Numbered from the stretch's first letter, positions 16,852-26,270 are shown. The stretch is 64,000 bases of DNA from Treponema ruminis (GCA_017161305.1 CP031518.1:1798001-1862000), one strand, 5' to 3'. Numbers and translations are program-made. Notes: generated by a model from the letters alone, not told the origin.

Positions 16852-18696
16852 TTAATAACTGTATTTCATCGACACGCTGACGTAGTTGTTTACGCTGTCG
16901 TAAAGCTGCTTTGCCCAGTTTTCCCGGGCTTCCTTAATTGCATTCTGCACATAAGATGATTTTTTCAAATCTTCCCATGACAAATAAGTGTTTCCACCGG
17001 CTGAGAATGTGCCGTCGTCATTTGCCGTGTAGTCCAGGCCGCCCCGGTAGAGGTGATTGTTCACTCCGTTATTTTTGATGTACTCGAAGGTGTAGCCTGC
17101 ACAGAGGCTGAAGCGGCCGTATTTTGTGCGGGCAAAAGTGTATTCGGCATTTGCTCCCAGCTGAGCCACATACATTTTGTGCTCGCTGGTCATGAAACCG
17201 AGTTTTTCCCAGGCTGAATCGACATGACCGCCGCTGTCCTTGTCCGGTCTTGAAAACATCTGGCTCATATAAAGGGTTCCGTTTGTGGCGTAAGTTCCGC
17301 TTTTTGCAAGCATGTATTCAGCCGCCTCATCATCCGAGAAATCTTCAGCACCGTTGGCATGGCGGATGAAATTGCCGAAAAGATTGACCGAAAGATTCTT
17401 GTAAGGCTTCAATGTCGCTGTCAAAGAAATTTTATCAGAGTTCGGGTCGAGTGAAGAACCGATGTTGATTCCGCTGTTCGTGTAATTCTGGCGGTTCCAG
17501 GTTTTTCCTGTAAAGCCGCCTGAATTTGCGTCATCATACTGCCAGTGGGCGTAAACATAAGGCATGATTGCAGTATAATTGAAAGAAATTTTTGAGCATA
17601 CTGAATCTTCAGGAGCATAAATCAGGCCGGACTGAAAGCCGAAGCGGAGTTTTGTGTCAAAATTGAATTTTAAAACCTCGTTCAGTTCAATGTCGTCAGC
17701 AAAAAAATCTGTAGCCCAGTTCAAGCCCTTGACCGGCTTGATTTCAAAAAGCAGGCCCATCTGAAGATTGTCGTTGGCACCGCCGATATTCTGAACCGCA
17801 TAGTAGGGAGCCGGAGAAATGTATGAAAGATTATTATAGGGGCCGAAAATAATGTTTTCATAGTAAGTCAGGTTGAATTTTTCAAAAGCGTGCCATTTGA
17901 GGGCATGGAAAGCAAGATACTTGCCAGATTCCAGCCAGTTGTTTCCGTCTGTAGCCTCTTTTCCCATGTTTCTGGTGACGCCGATAGTCTCATAGGCCGA
18001 AGCATAGCTCCATTTTTCGCTTGTAGTGTTAAAAGTGATGTTGGCAGAATGATAGCCAGCATCATTCAAGGCAAGTCCGTCACCATGAAAGACTCCGAAA
18101 CCAAGACGGTTCATGCCGCCGCTTCCGTAGACCCATTCATTTCCGACTGCAAGATTCATGTTCCAGTTGAGGTAAGCCGTAAGGGGACCTGCATCAACAG
18201 GGTCAAAAATTGAGTCTTCTTCCATAATTGTGTAAAGCGGAGAATGATCTGCAAAATCATTTTTCTGGCCGTAAATGCCGAATTTGTAGCCCACGCAGAC
18301 CAAATCATGAAGGGCCGCATCGCCACCGATTCCAATTTCAGTGTGAAAATCCTTGTTTATCTTGTTTTCGGATTCTGAGTCAAATTTGTTTTTGCTGAAT
18401 TTTGCACCGCCGGTCGCCTTAAAATACGGAGACCAGGGCTTTTCAAAAATCCGCTCGTACTCAGCTTTTGCCACTTCCACATCCTTTTCAGAACCATTTT
18501 CAATGACATCGTTGAGGATACGCTTGATGACGTTCACAGGATAAGGCCTGAGCTGGGGCAAGGTGCTCGTCAAAGCCCTGAGTTCCCAGACCTGGGCCTG
18601 ATTATAGAAGGAATCGTTAATTTCAACGCTGGTCTGAGAAAATGCAAGATTAGCAAAGAAAAAAAGGGCGCAAGAGAGATAGAAAAATTTTTTCAT
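16852..18696 (-). CDS. Outer-membrane beta-barrel protein, Wzi/capsule-assembly-like (copy 1)
   Basis: 614 residues with a cleavable signal peptide (MKKFFYLSCALFFFANLAFSQ) and alternating aromatic/polar strands throughout. It ends in YVSVSMKYSY, whose terminal aromatic residue suits BAM-dependent insertion. The N-terminal segment (YPVNVIKRILNDV) matches the corresponding part of the preceding gene (YSIQELKVYLSEI), so the two are paralogues. Treponeme proteins of this type are often annotated as capsule assembly Wzi-like; the call is from general resemblance. It starts 12 bases after the upstream stop with AGGAAA as ribosome site, so the pair is co-expressed. A role as a porin or glycan-binding barrel is inference. 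Confidence 0.7.
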   Translation of the reverse strand: MKKFFYLSCALFFFANLAFSQTSVEINDSFYNQAQVWELRALTSTLPQLRPYPVNVIKRILNDVIENGSEKDVEVAKAEYERIFEKPWSPYFKATGGAKFSKNKFDSESENKINKDFHTEIGIGGDAALHDLVCVGYKFGIYGQKNDFADHSPLYTIMEEDSIFDPVDAGPLTAYLNWNMNLAVGNEWVYGSGGMNRLGFGVFHGDGLALNDAGYHSANITFNTTSEKWSYASAYETIGVTRNMGKEATDGNNWLESGKYLAFHALKWHAFEKFNLTYYENIIFGPYNNLSYISPAPYYAVQNIGGANDNLQMGLLFEIKPVKGLNWATDFFADDIELNEVLKFNFDTKLRFGFQSGLIYAPEDSVCSKISFNYTAIMPYVYAHWQYDDANSGGFTGKTWNRQNYTNSGINIGSSLDPNSDKISLTATLKPYKNLSVNLFGNFIRHANGAEDFSDDEAAEYMLAKSGTYATNGTLYMSQMFSRPDKDSGGHVDSAWEKLGFMTSEHKMYVAQLGANAEYTFARTKYGRFSLCAGYTFEYIKNNGVNNHLYRGGLDYTANDDGTFSAGGNTYLSWEDLKKSSYVQNAIKEARENWAKQLYDSVNNYVSVSMKYSY

Positions 18697-18708
18697 TCAG
18701 ATTTCCTA

Positions 18709-20415
18709 TTAAAATTTAATAAAATTCAAGTTGAGGGCAGCTGCGACTTCAAATCCCTTAACATTTTCACCCTGCTGATTGTGTCTGTTGAAAATCATGA
18801 CATAACTTGGCTGCAAGACAAAGGTCAGATAATCAGCCGGCTTGATGCTTGCACGAAGAGAAAGTCTGTTTACGTATTCAGGAGTACCGCTCGGACTTGC
18901 AAGTGACTGAAGGCTCTTTCGGTAACTCTGATTTTCCTCGCCCGCGTAAGTGTCCGGGAAAGGCCAGCTGTAAGCAGACCGGCTTCTGTCTCCAAGTTCT
19001 TTTCCATCATCAGGACGTTTTGATCCGCCCCAAACATCTGGATTGAAAACAGAAGAGCCTGAATATTCGCCCCGGGCCATGTAAAGATAAATCAAATCGA
19101 CAGACCATTTTGACGGAACTTCATAGCCCATCTTCAACTCTGCGGAAATCGTGTCCGGACCGAAAGGAGAGCCCAGCCATTCGTAAAAGACTGAGTAATC
19201 GCCGATGTTTTCGCTGTAGGTGCGGACCATTGACCAGTTTGGACTTTCCTTTATGTAAAGATAAGGGTCTGCCCAGCTTCCTTCGATGGAGAAGCGGAAT
19301 CTTCCCCCTGCGGCTGGAATGAAAAAGTCAGTGCCGCCCTGGAGTCCAAGTCCGTTTGGAGTGGAATCTTCCTCAAAATTGCTTGTCTCAAATGGAGTCT
19401 GGAACTGAGTCATTGCAAAAAGTCCGTAGAAGCGAAGGTTTCTGACCGGAGCAAACTGAAATTTTACGCCGAAATAGTCACAGGTGTGGGATTCAGTATC
19501 ATCGGCAGAAGAATCGTAATCACGCCAGGCCGCAAAGCCATGGAAAACCGTCCAGGGATTCATGAAACGGAGCTCCATCGGCGCATAAACCAAAAGCCCC
19601 TCAAGGAAAGTGACCTGAAGTTTTTTGAAAAGACGGACGTCAATCTGATGGGCGTAGAGGTACTTGTCTACGTTGAACTGAGAAACAGAGCCTGTGTACT
19701 TGAAGACAGGATTGTAAAATTCCATCTGACCATAGGCGACGCCTGTAAGGTAGTCAGACCAGATCATTGAGCCTGTCAGAGTTTTTCCGACTGAGCGGGA
19801 GCCGCTTCCGAGCTGAAAACCGAAGCCAGTTTTTTCAGTCAGCATTTTGCCTGTTGAAAAATAGCCAGTGTCCGGGAATTCAATGTCAATCTGATCGGCA
19901 GCAAGGGGAACGTTTGTATAATTGTAATTGTGCAAAGTCATTCCCCGGTTCTGGGCAAGATAAGTGTCCATGCTGAGGGTGGCGTAATCACCGGCTGTAA
20001 TTGTTGCAGGTGCATCCAAAAGAGGCTTTCTTGAATAGCGGTCAAAAACCCAGTCAATGTCCGAAGAAGACTTGCCGAAGCCCGAAATATTTAAGCTCGG
20101 CTCCATTCCGATTGAAAGAATGTCATAGCCGATTGAAAGTTTTGTTTCCTCATCAAAATATTCGAAAATCTTGTCGTATTCAACTTTTGAAGCTTCGCTC
20201 AGGGAATCATAATCAATTTCAGAAAGGTAAACTTTAAGTTCCTGAATTGAATATGGTGCGCAGTCTGCAAAATTCACGATGCCGGAATCAAGTGAAATCG
20301 CAAGAATCGAATCATAAATCCAGTGTCCGCAAGGAACAAGCTCCTGCTCTCCGCGGGCATAAATCGAAAAATGAAAAGTGAAAAGTGAAATCAATAAAAA
20401 GAAAAACTTTTTCAT
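18709..20415 (-). CDS. Outer-membrane beta-barrel protein, Wzi/capsule-assembly-like (copy 2)
   Basis: 568 residues with signal peptide MKKFFFLLISLFTFHFSIYA. An N-terminal helical/linker region (LAISLDSGIVNFADCAPYS, YDSLSEASKVEYDKI) is followed by a beta-rich barrel region (GFGFQLGSGSRSVG, GVAYGQMEFYNPVF, RNLRFYGLFAMTQFQ). The C-terminus NLNFIKF ends in Phe, the usual barrel-insertion signal. The N-terminal motif is shared with the next gene. It lies 32 bases after the glycosyltransferase stop, which could tie it to surface glycan or lipid assembly, but that is only context. Confidence 0.7.
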   Translation of the reverse strand: MKKFFFLLISLFTFHFSIYARGEQELVPCGHWIYDSILAISLDSGIVNFADCAPYSIQELKVYLSEIDYDSLSEASKVEYDKIFEYFDEETKLSIGYDILSIGMEPSLNISGFGKSSSDIDWVFDRYSRKPLLDAPATITAGDYATLSMDTYLAQNRGMTLHNYNYTNVPLAADQIDIEFPDTGYFSTGKMLTEKTGFGFQLGSGSRSVGKTLTGSMIWSDYLTGVAYGQMEFYNPVFKYTGSVSQFNVDKYLYAHQIDVRLFKKLQVTFLEGLLVYAPMELRFMNPWTVFHGFAAWRDYDSSADDTESHTCDYFGVKFQFAPVRNLRFYGLFAMTQFQTPFETSNFEEDSTPNGLGLQGGTDFFIPAAGGRFRFSIEGSWADPYLYIKESPNWSMVRTYSENIGDYSVFYEWLGSPFGPDTISAELKMGYEVPSKWSVDLIYLYMARGEYSGSSVFNPDVWGGSKRPDDGKELGDRSRSAYSWPFPDTYAGEENQSYRKSLQSLASPSGTPEYVNRLSLRASIKPADYLTFVLQPSYVMIFNRHNQQGENVKGFEVAAALNLNFIKF

Positions 20416-20447
20416 AAAAAACTCCTATTTTAGCGGGGAAGATTCTA

Positions 20448-21671
20448 TTAACCTTTTGCCTTCCGGATCAGCATTGCCCGCTCATAACATTCTTCCAGAC
20501 GCGGGGTAAGGGCTGAAATCTTCCATTTTTTGCCCCATTCCAGTGCTTCCTGAGACTTTTTTTTGCGCAGCTGCTGATTTTTAAGCAGTTCGATGACTTT
20601 ATCGCTGAACTGGCCGACATCGTCACCAACCATGAAACCGCCGTGGTCTCCCTGCATGACATCAACAGTGCCGAGCTCGCCGATTGCAACAACCGGAAGC
20701 CCCGAAAGCATGGCCTCAACAGTGACAAGTCCCTGAGTTTCCGTTTTGCTTGGAAAGACAAAAACCTGAGCCTGTCTGTAAAAATAAGGCAGATCAGCAG
20801 AAGGAATGTAGCCTGCAAAAGCAACTGACTTTGACAGTTTTCTCTGCTCCGAAATCAACTTTAATTCATCAAGATATGGACCGCCGCCAACAAAAAGCAG
20901 GGCTGTTTTAGGCAGCTTTTTCTGCACGTTTTCAAGGACATCGAAAAGGAAGGAAAGATTTTTTTCTTTTACGATGCGGCCTACGAAAAGCAGGATTTTT
21001 TTACCCTTGAGCTGGGGACATTTTTTTGAAAGCTGCAGGCCGATTGCCGTCTGGCGGATGAGGGAATACTTTTCCCGGCTGTCTGGAATTCCTGTCGGAA
21101 GAATCTCAACTTGCTTTTGGATTCCATAATCATGAACGACCGAGGCAATTTTCTTGGTGGGGGCAATAATCAAATCAGCCCTTTTGAGATAGAATTTTAC
21201 GACAGAACGGCCGATTCTGCGGAGACTTGCATCTGGAAGAAAATTCACATAATTTGCAAGGTAATCTTCCCACATCGTATGAAAAGTAAAGACAAAGGGA
21301 ACGTGATAATGAAGGGCATAAAGGGCGCCGAAATAGCCTATGACCCATTCTGAATTTATATGGATTACGTCAGGCTGAAATTCCTTCATTGCCTTTTTGA
21401 CCCGCCGCCATTTGTCAAAGCGGGCTACCCGGTCTTCTTTTGAAATTGCGCTGAATGACCATGAGGGTATACGCACAATCTTAAAGGGAGACTTTTCATC
21501 GCTGTCTTTTTCATCAAAAAAGGAACTGCGCTGCTGTTCTTCGGAATATTCGAGGCAAACGATGCAGACTGTGTGACCAAATTTCACAAGCTCGGTTGCA
21601 TAGGAATGAACAGAAACTGTGACGCCGTTAATGCGAGGATAGTATGCATCAGTAAACATCGCGATTTTCAT
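20448..21671 (-). CDS. GT4-family glycosyltransferase
   Basis: 407 residues. The N-terminal Rossmann half begins MKIAMFTDAYYPRINGVTVSV, typical of glycolipid GT4 enzymes of the diacylglycerol glucosyltransferase group, and has FTFHTMWEDY. The C-terminal half carries LLFVGRIVKEKN, the donor-binding FPSKTETQGLVTVEAMLSG with the E-x7-E pair, and GGFMVG. No membrane segment is visible, so it acts at the inner face of the membrane. Sugar and acceptor are unknown; membrane glycolipid synthesis is the best guess. It starts 17 bases after priA with no clear Shine-Dalgarno. Confidence 0.85.
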   Translation of the reverse strand: MKIAMFTDAYYPRINGVTVSVHSYATELVKFGHTVCIVCLEYSEEQQRSSFFDEKDSDEKSPFKIVRIPSWSFSAISKEDRVARFDKWRRVKKAMKEFQPDVIHINSEWVIGYFGALYALHYHVPFVFTFHTMWEDYLANYVNFLPDASLRRIGRSVVKFYLKRADLIIAPTKKIASVVHDYGIQKQVEILPTGIPDSREKYSLIRQTAIGLQLSKKCPQLKGKKILLFVGRIVKEKNLSFLFDVLENVQKKLPKTALLFVGGGPYLDELKLISEQRKLSKSVAFAGYIPSADLPYFYRQAQVFVFPSKTETQGLVTVEAMLSGLPVVAIGELGTVDVMQGDHGGFMVGDDVGQFSDKVIELLKNQQLRKKKSQEALEWGKKWKISALTPRLEECYERAMLIRKAKG

Positions 21672-21688
21672 ATAGTCTATAATTTTAC

Positions 21689-23791
21689 CTAAAGAAGCGA
21701 TACTGGGTCAACATCGTACTCAATATAAACTTCACCCGGAGCCTTGTAATTTTCTGCAAAGGTATGGGCCATGTACTGAAGAAGGGAGACTGAAGGACCG
21801 CGTAAAATAATCTGCTGGCGGTAATTGGCCGCGATTTTTGAAAGAGGACACTCGGCAGGTCCTAAGATTTCAGTGAATTTTGCAGATTCCTGGAATTTTG
21901 AGGGTCTGGCTAAAAGGCTGCGCAAAATCTGATGGAGAATCGAAGCCGCTCCGTTAGCTCCAGATAGGGCCTGCGCCTCAGATGGAGCGCGGAAAACCAT
22001 GCGCAAGATTCTTGCAAAGGGCGGGAAAGAAAGCATCTGCCGGGTCTGGATTTCACTTTCGTAAAATTCCTCGGTTTTTCCGGCCACGGCATAGGCAATG
22101 GGGGCAGAATCCGGGCAATAAGTCTGAACCAAAACCTTTCCGTCGGGGAAAAAGCGGCCTGCCCTACCCGAAACCTGGGTAATAAGGGCAAAAGTTTTTT
22201 CTGCGGCACGGAAATCCGGCATGTGAAGGCCTGTGTCCGCAAGGATTACGCCGACCAGCTTGAGGTTGGGGAAATTGAGTCCCTTTGCAACCATCTGGGT
22301 GCCCAGCATGATGTCGTATTCGCCTTTTTTGAAGGCATCGATTTTTTCAGTCAGCTCGCCCTTGTGGGAAACTGAATCCGTGTCCACGCGGACTATGCGG
22401 GCGTTGGGGAATTTTGCCTTTACTTCGTTTTCGATGAATTCCGTGCCGAAGCCAGAATAGCCCACATCAAGGGAGCCGCACTCAGGACAGGATTGGGGCG
22501 GAGAAACTGAATATCCGCAGTAATGGCAGCGGAGGCGTTTTTCGGCCTTGTGAAAAGTGAGCGAAACCGAGCAGTTCTTGCACTTGAGCTCGAATCCGCA
22601 GGAATTGCAGCGGAAAAAGTGAGTAAAGCCGCGGCGGTTCAAAAAAAGTATTGTCTGCCTCTTTTCGGCCAGAGTTGCTTCAATTTCTTTCTGTAAGACA
22701 GGAGAAATCGCGCCGTCGATGGAAAGCCCTGTGAGGTTTACGCATTTGACCTGTGGCATGGCACCGCCTGCAAGACGCCGGGTGAGGACGTGCCTTTGGA
22801 TTCCGCCTGATTTCATCATATTCCAGGCTTCAACGCTCGGAGTCGCGCTTCCCATGAGAAGGGGAATCTGCTTTCTGGCACAGCGGTACATTGCCACTTG
22901 CCTTGCGTGATAGCGGGGGGTATTCCCGGATTTATAGGAGCCGTCATGTTCCTCGTCGATTATAATCATGCCGAGGTCTGGAAGGGGAGCAAAAACTGCG
23001 CTCCTGGCTCCGATTACAATGCGGGCTTCCCGGTTCAAAATCCTACGCCACTCAGAAAGCTTCTGGCTGGGAGTAAGTCCTGAGTGAAGGACGGCAACAG
23101 TGTTCCCAAATCGCGAAGCGACAGCCTGTGTCACCTGGGGAGTAAGTCCGATTTCCGGGACAAGGTAAATCACGCCCTTTCCCTGCGCCAAAAGCCGTTC
23201 GCAAACCTGCATAAAAACTTCGGTCTTGCCAGTGCCGGTAGCACCATAAAGATAATGTAAGTTTGGGGCGTTGCTGGTAACTCCCGCAGAGGGGGTAGGC
23301 GGAAATGGCGAAGCCATTGCAGCCGAGGGGGAGACTTCCCCCTTTGCATTGCTAATTCCCAAAATCTCTTCCACCGCTTTTTGCTGCTCGTCACTCAAAG
23401 TGCGCGCCTTGGTGTCGGGAGTCTCTTCAAGGAAAGAAAAACCGCCCGCATCACTTTCACGACGGCCGCCCGGCAGCATCGAGGAAATTGCCTCGCCCAC
23501 CGAGCAAAGATAATAATGGGAAATCCACTTCGCAAGCTCAATAATTTCACTGTCAAAAAGAGGCTCTTCGTCCAAAAGTCTGAGAATGGGCCGGATTTTA
23601 GCCTCTTCAACCGGACAGTCAGCAGGAAGGCTTTCACTTTCGCCGACGATAAAGCCCGTCATGCGGCGGTTTCCGAATTTCAAGTCCGCACGAAATCCCA
23701 CCCGGCTTTTTCCGTCCGGATTTTCCAAGTCAAGGTAAGTGAAGGACTGGTTGAGAGGAATATTCAATACGACCTGAAGGAAGCGTTTCAT
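21689..23791 (-). CDS. priA: Primosomal helicase PriA with an in-frame insertion
   Basis: 700 residues. The 3'-binding N-terminal domain is followed by Walker A GATGTGKTEV, DEEH box IIIDEEHDGSY, GSATPS, and the double zinc ribbon (CNSCGFELKCKNC and CHYCGYSVSPPQSCPEC, eight Cys). GTQMVAKGLNFPNL and QVSGRAGR complete the helicase core. It restarts stalled replication forks by loading the primosome. Compared with normal PriA, about 25 extra residues rich in Ala/Ser/Pro (starting SNAKGEVSPS) lie between EEIL and the Walker A strand YLYGATG. They are encoded by a palindrome-rich segment. The start overlaps the udg stop by four bases. Confidence 0.95.
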   Translation of the reverse strand: MKRFLQVVLNIPLNQSFTYLDLENPDGKSRVGFRADLKFGNRRMTGFIVGESESLPADCPVEEAKIRPILRLLDEEPLFDSEIIELAKWISHYYLCSVGEAISSMLPGGRRESDAGGFSFLEETPDTKARTLSDEQQKAVEEILGISNAKGEVSPSAAMASPFPPTPSAGVTSNAPNLHYLYGATGTGKTEVFMQVCERLLAQGKGVIYLVPEIGLTPQVTQAVASRFGNTVAVLHSGLTPSQKLSEWRRILNREARIVIGARSAVFAPLPDLGMIIIDEEHDGSYKSGNTPRYHARQVAMYRCARKQIPLLMGSATPSVEAWNMMKSGGIQRHVLTRRLAGGAMPQVKCVNLTGLSIDGAISPVLQKEIEATLAEKRQTILFLNRRGFTHFFRCNSCGFELKCKNCSVSLTFHKAEKRLRCHYCGYSVSPPQSCPECGSLDVGYSGFGTEFIENEVKAKFPNARIVRVDTDSVSHKGELTEKIDAFKKGEYDIMLGTQMVAKGLNFPNLKLVGVILADTGLHMPDFRAAEKTFALITQVSGRAGRFFPDGKVLVQTYCPDSAPIAYAVAGKTEEFYESEIQTRQMLSFPPFARILRMVFRAPSEAQALSGANGAASILHQILRSLLARPSKFQESAKFTEILGPAECPLSKIAANYRQQIILRGPSVSLLQYMAHTFAENYKAPGEVYIEYDVDPVSLL
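23265..23360 (-). repeat. Palindrome-rich in-frame insertion in priA
   Basis: The segment contains AATGGC-GAA-GCCATT (23304-23318) and GGGGGA-GACT-TCCCCC (23327-23342), both perfect hairpins, plus ATTGCTAATT at 23348-23357, which recurs at several gene junctions in this window. It encodes the Ala/Ser/Pro linker absent from ordinary PriA. It resembles intergenic repeats that have entered coding sequence, like Rickettsia palindromic elements. Confidence 0.5.
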
Positions 23792-24540
23792 TTACAATAA
23801 TCAGGTTCGATTCCCAGAAGCACGTTCTTGAAGACTTTGAGGTCTTCCCAGGCCGGGCGCTTGTTCTCCGGGGCACGAAGAAGGGCGCTTGGGTGCCAGG
23901 TTGTGACGACAGGAATTCCCTTGAAGTCGAGAACCTGACCGTGCAGCTTCATCACGCCGTCATTTGTATGGAAGAGATTTTTGACCGCAACGCTGCCAGC
24001 ACACAAAATCGCCTTTGGCTTTAAGGCCGCAATCTGGGCGTCAAGGAAAGGCCGGCAGGCATCGGCTTCTTCCGGCAGGGGATTACGGTTCATAGGCGGA
24101 CGGCACTTTACGATGTTTGCAATATAACAGTTTTTGTCGCGGGAAAGTCCGATTGCGCCCAGCATTTTGTCCAGAAGCTGACCGGCAGGCCCGACGAAGG
24201 GCTTTCCCTGCTTGTCCTCTTCCTCGCCGGGGCCCTCACCTATTACTAGCACAAAGGGATTAGGAACGCCCATTCCCGGAACGACATTACGCCTGCCAGC
24301 ACAAAGGCCACACCTCTTGCACTCAGAGATTTTCTTGTTGATGTGAGAAAGAGTTGAATCCGAAGCAAGCTCCGGCTGAGAAGAAGCCTGATTGCTACTT
24401 GCTGATTTCTCATTGCTGATTTCGGGATCATCTGAAAATTCAGGCACATCGCCTGCAAAATCAGGTGAAAAGTAGCCGCAGAGATTATCCGAGGCGGCTT
24501 TGAGCAGATTGTATATTTTAGTCTTTTCGTCTTTCGTCAT
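23788..24540 (-). CDS. Family-4 uracil-DNA glycosylase (iron-sulfur type)
   Basis: 250 residues. The catalytic part carries the uracil-binding loop GEGPGEEEDKQGKPFVGPAG and the late HPSALLR motif. Four cysteines (CKRC, VKCRPP, DACRPF) match the [4Fe-4S] ligands of family-4 enzymes. It removes uracil from DNA to start base excision repair. Residues 20-75 are a low-complexity linker (EKSASSNQASSQ) joining a short N-terminal helix to the core; its codons contain the ATTGCTAATT-like microrepeat seen between genes. It overlaps truA by one base and priA by four, so the three are co-translated. Confidence 0.9.
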   Translation of the reverse strand: MTKDEKTKIYNLLKAASDNLCGYFSPDFAGDVPEFSDDPEISNEKSASSNQASSQPELASDSTLSHINKKISECKRCGLCAGRRNVVPGMGVPNPFVLVIGEGPGEEEDKQGKPFVGPAGQLLDKMLGAIGLSRDKNCYIANIVKCRPPMNRNPLPEEADACRPFLDAQIAALKPKAILCAGSVAVKNLFHTNDGVMKLHGQVLDFKGIPVVTTWHPSALLRAPENKRPAWEDLKVFKNVLLGIEPDYCK

Positions 24541-25322
24541 TAAACGTGTCTCCTTTCGCCCTCAAAACTTACGCTGTAGAGGAAGAGGCCTGTTGGCGGA
24601 GCCGTGGGACCTGCCTTGCTGCGATCATGCGAATCCAAAACTTCCTTGAAATATTCAGGCTCCCTTCTGCTCTTTTCAAAGAAAATCAGGCTGCCAGTGA
24701 GGCTTCGGACCATCTTCCACAAAAAGGCGTTTGCCGTAATCTCAAAGACAATGACTTCCGGATTTTTTGGATCGGCATAAAAATGCGCGTCCTCAATGTA
24801 GCGGAAAGTCGAAAGGCTTGCATCCCCGGCCGCCGCAAAAGTAGCACAGTCAAGCTCGCCCCTCAAGTAGCCCGCCATTTTGTTGAGCTTTTCCAGGTCC
24901 GGCTTGTGGTGAATGGGCCAGACATAACGCATTTCGCTGGCAAAAGGATTGCCGGTGTGGATAAAATAGCGGTAAGTGCGGCTTGTGGCGGAAAATCTTG
25001 ATGAAAAATCCTCGTCCACTTCCTTTGAGCCGACAATGCGGATATCATCCGGCAAAAATGCGTTTAGTGCCGGGACATAGCGCTCAGCAGGAATTGAGTC
25101 TATCGGAGAAAAAAAATTGGCCGTCTGGGCAAAGGCATGAACGCCCGAATCAGTTCGTCCGCTGCCAGTGAGTTTTACAGGCTGCTTGTGCAGTTTTTCA
25201 AGGGCAGCTTCGATTTCGCCCTGAACGGTTCGGACGGGCTTTCCAAGATCACTCTTGTCCTGCCTCTGCCAGCCGCAGAAATCCGTGCCGTCATAGGAGA
25301 CTGTAAGAAGAATATTTCTCAT
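24540..25322 (-). CDS. truA: tRNA pseudouridine(38-40) synthase TruA
   Basis: 260 residues. The catalytic aspartate lies in LTGSGRTDSGVHAFAQ, preceded by SYDGTDFCGWQRQ at the N-terminus, and followed by RYFIHTGNPFAS and ITANAFLWKMVRSLTG, all TruA signatures. It isomerises U38-U40 in the tRNA anticodon stem. Its stop overlaps the udg ATG in a TAATG junction. The 26 bases upstream consist of tandem TTAGCAA-like units, and the start lacks a strong Shine-Dalgarno, so coupling to the upstream gene is likely. Confidence 0.95.
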   Translation of the reverse strand: MRNILLTVSYDGTDFCGWQRQDKSDLGKPVRTVQGEIEAALEKLHKQPVKLTGSGRTDSGVHAFAQTANFFSPIDSIPAERYVPALNAFLPDDIRIVGSKEVDEDFSSRFSATSRTYRYFIHTGNPFASEMRYVWPIHHKPDLEKLNKMAGYLRGELDCATFAAAGDASLSTFRYIEDAHFYADPKNPEVIVFEITANAFLWKMVRSLTGSLIFFEKSRREPEYFKEVLDSHDRSKAGPTAPPTGLFLYSVSFEGERRHV

Positions 25323-25348
25323 TGCTAATTTCTCATGCTAATTGCTAA

Positions 25349-26269
25349 TTATTCTTCGTCATCATCATCGTCACTGAAATCAATCGTGTTCGATTCTTTT
25401 ATCAAGTCCGTGATTTTATCGTAGAGGTTTCGCGCGTTCTCCAGAAGAGGGCCTGGTTTTGCCTTTGAAGACTTACCCAAACCAAAGCCACGCGCAATGG
25501 CTCTTTTTGCCGCATCAAGTTTTTTATAGCGCAGGGGCAGATCATCTGTCTGGCCGTATTTGAATTCGAGCAGGCCGATCAGGTAAATCATGCCGTCATA
25601 GCCGTAGTTTTTATCGATGTCAGGACCGAAGTTGCTGACCGGAGAAAATGACTCAACCCGGCTCATCTCATTAATCATGGTCTGCTCATAGAAGAAAGTT
25701 GCCTTCTGATAGAACTGTTTTGCAATGTAATCATAGTTGTAGCCGGGAATTGTTTCGTTCAAATGATTGCAAATCCAGGCAAGGCGCAGGGAAATCATGG
25801 CGCGCTTGAAAGTCGGAGCATAAGCCAAATCTACCTTTTCATAGGAAAGAAGGGCCAGATAATACATGGCAGCGCCGTCCAAAAGATTTCTTTCGCGGGT
25901 CAGCTCATAATGAGGGAAAATTGCCTCAACCTTCTTTTTGCGGTTTTCGTCGTCGTCACGAAGGGCATCGATTGAAGCAGGATCCTTGATGTCCTCAAAG
26001 TCCTTCCACAAAAATGCAACATGACATCGCGGACAGGCACCAACGGCATAAATCAAAGGATAAACCGCACCATATTTTTCAGAAGGAATGTATTTTCTGT
26101 GAAGCTCATCGGTCAAGTCACCGGCGTTCATTCGTCCGCTGCCTGTGAGCATTTCTTCCTTTTCAAAAGGACGCTGACAGACCGGGCAGATACACTTGGT
26201 CTTGGACCAGTAAGAAAGTTTGGGCTTTTTATCAGGATCTTCTTCTTTTTTTGCAGATTTTCTGTACAT
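25349..26269 (-). CDS. DUF2225 family protein
   Basis: 306 residues. Two zinc-ribbon knuckles are visible: CICPVCQRPFEKEEM near residue 30 and GACPRCHVAFLWKDF near residue 80. The rest is helical with TPR-like spacing (LDGAAMYYLALLSYEKVDLA, ERSLLSLRLAW-type repeats), and the C-terminus is a run of acidic residues (SDDDDDEE). DUF2225 proteins occur in spirochaetes and Firmicutes and have no agreed function. A cytoplasmic metal-binding scaffold is a reasonable description. It starts one base after the acpS stop. Confidence 0.8.
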   Translation of the reverse strand: MYRKSAKKEEDPDKKPKLSYWSKTKCICPVCQRPFEKEEMLTGSGRMNAGDLTDELHRKYIPSEKYGAVYPLIYAVGACPRCHVAFLWKDFEDIKDPASIDALRDDDENRKKKVEAIFPHYELTRERNLLDGAAMYYLALLSYEKVDLAYAPTFKRAMISLRLAWICNHLNETIPGYNYDYIAKQFYQKATFFYEQTMINEMSRVESFSPVSNFGPDIDKNYGYDGMIYLIGLLEFKYGQTDDLPLRYKKLDAAKRAIARGFGLGKSSKAKPGPLLENARNLYDKITDLIKESNTIDFSDDDDDEE

Positions 26270-26270
26270 C

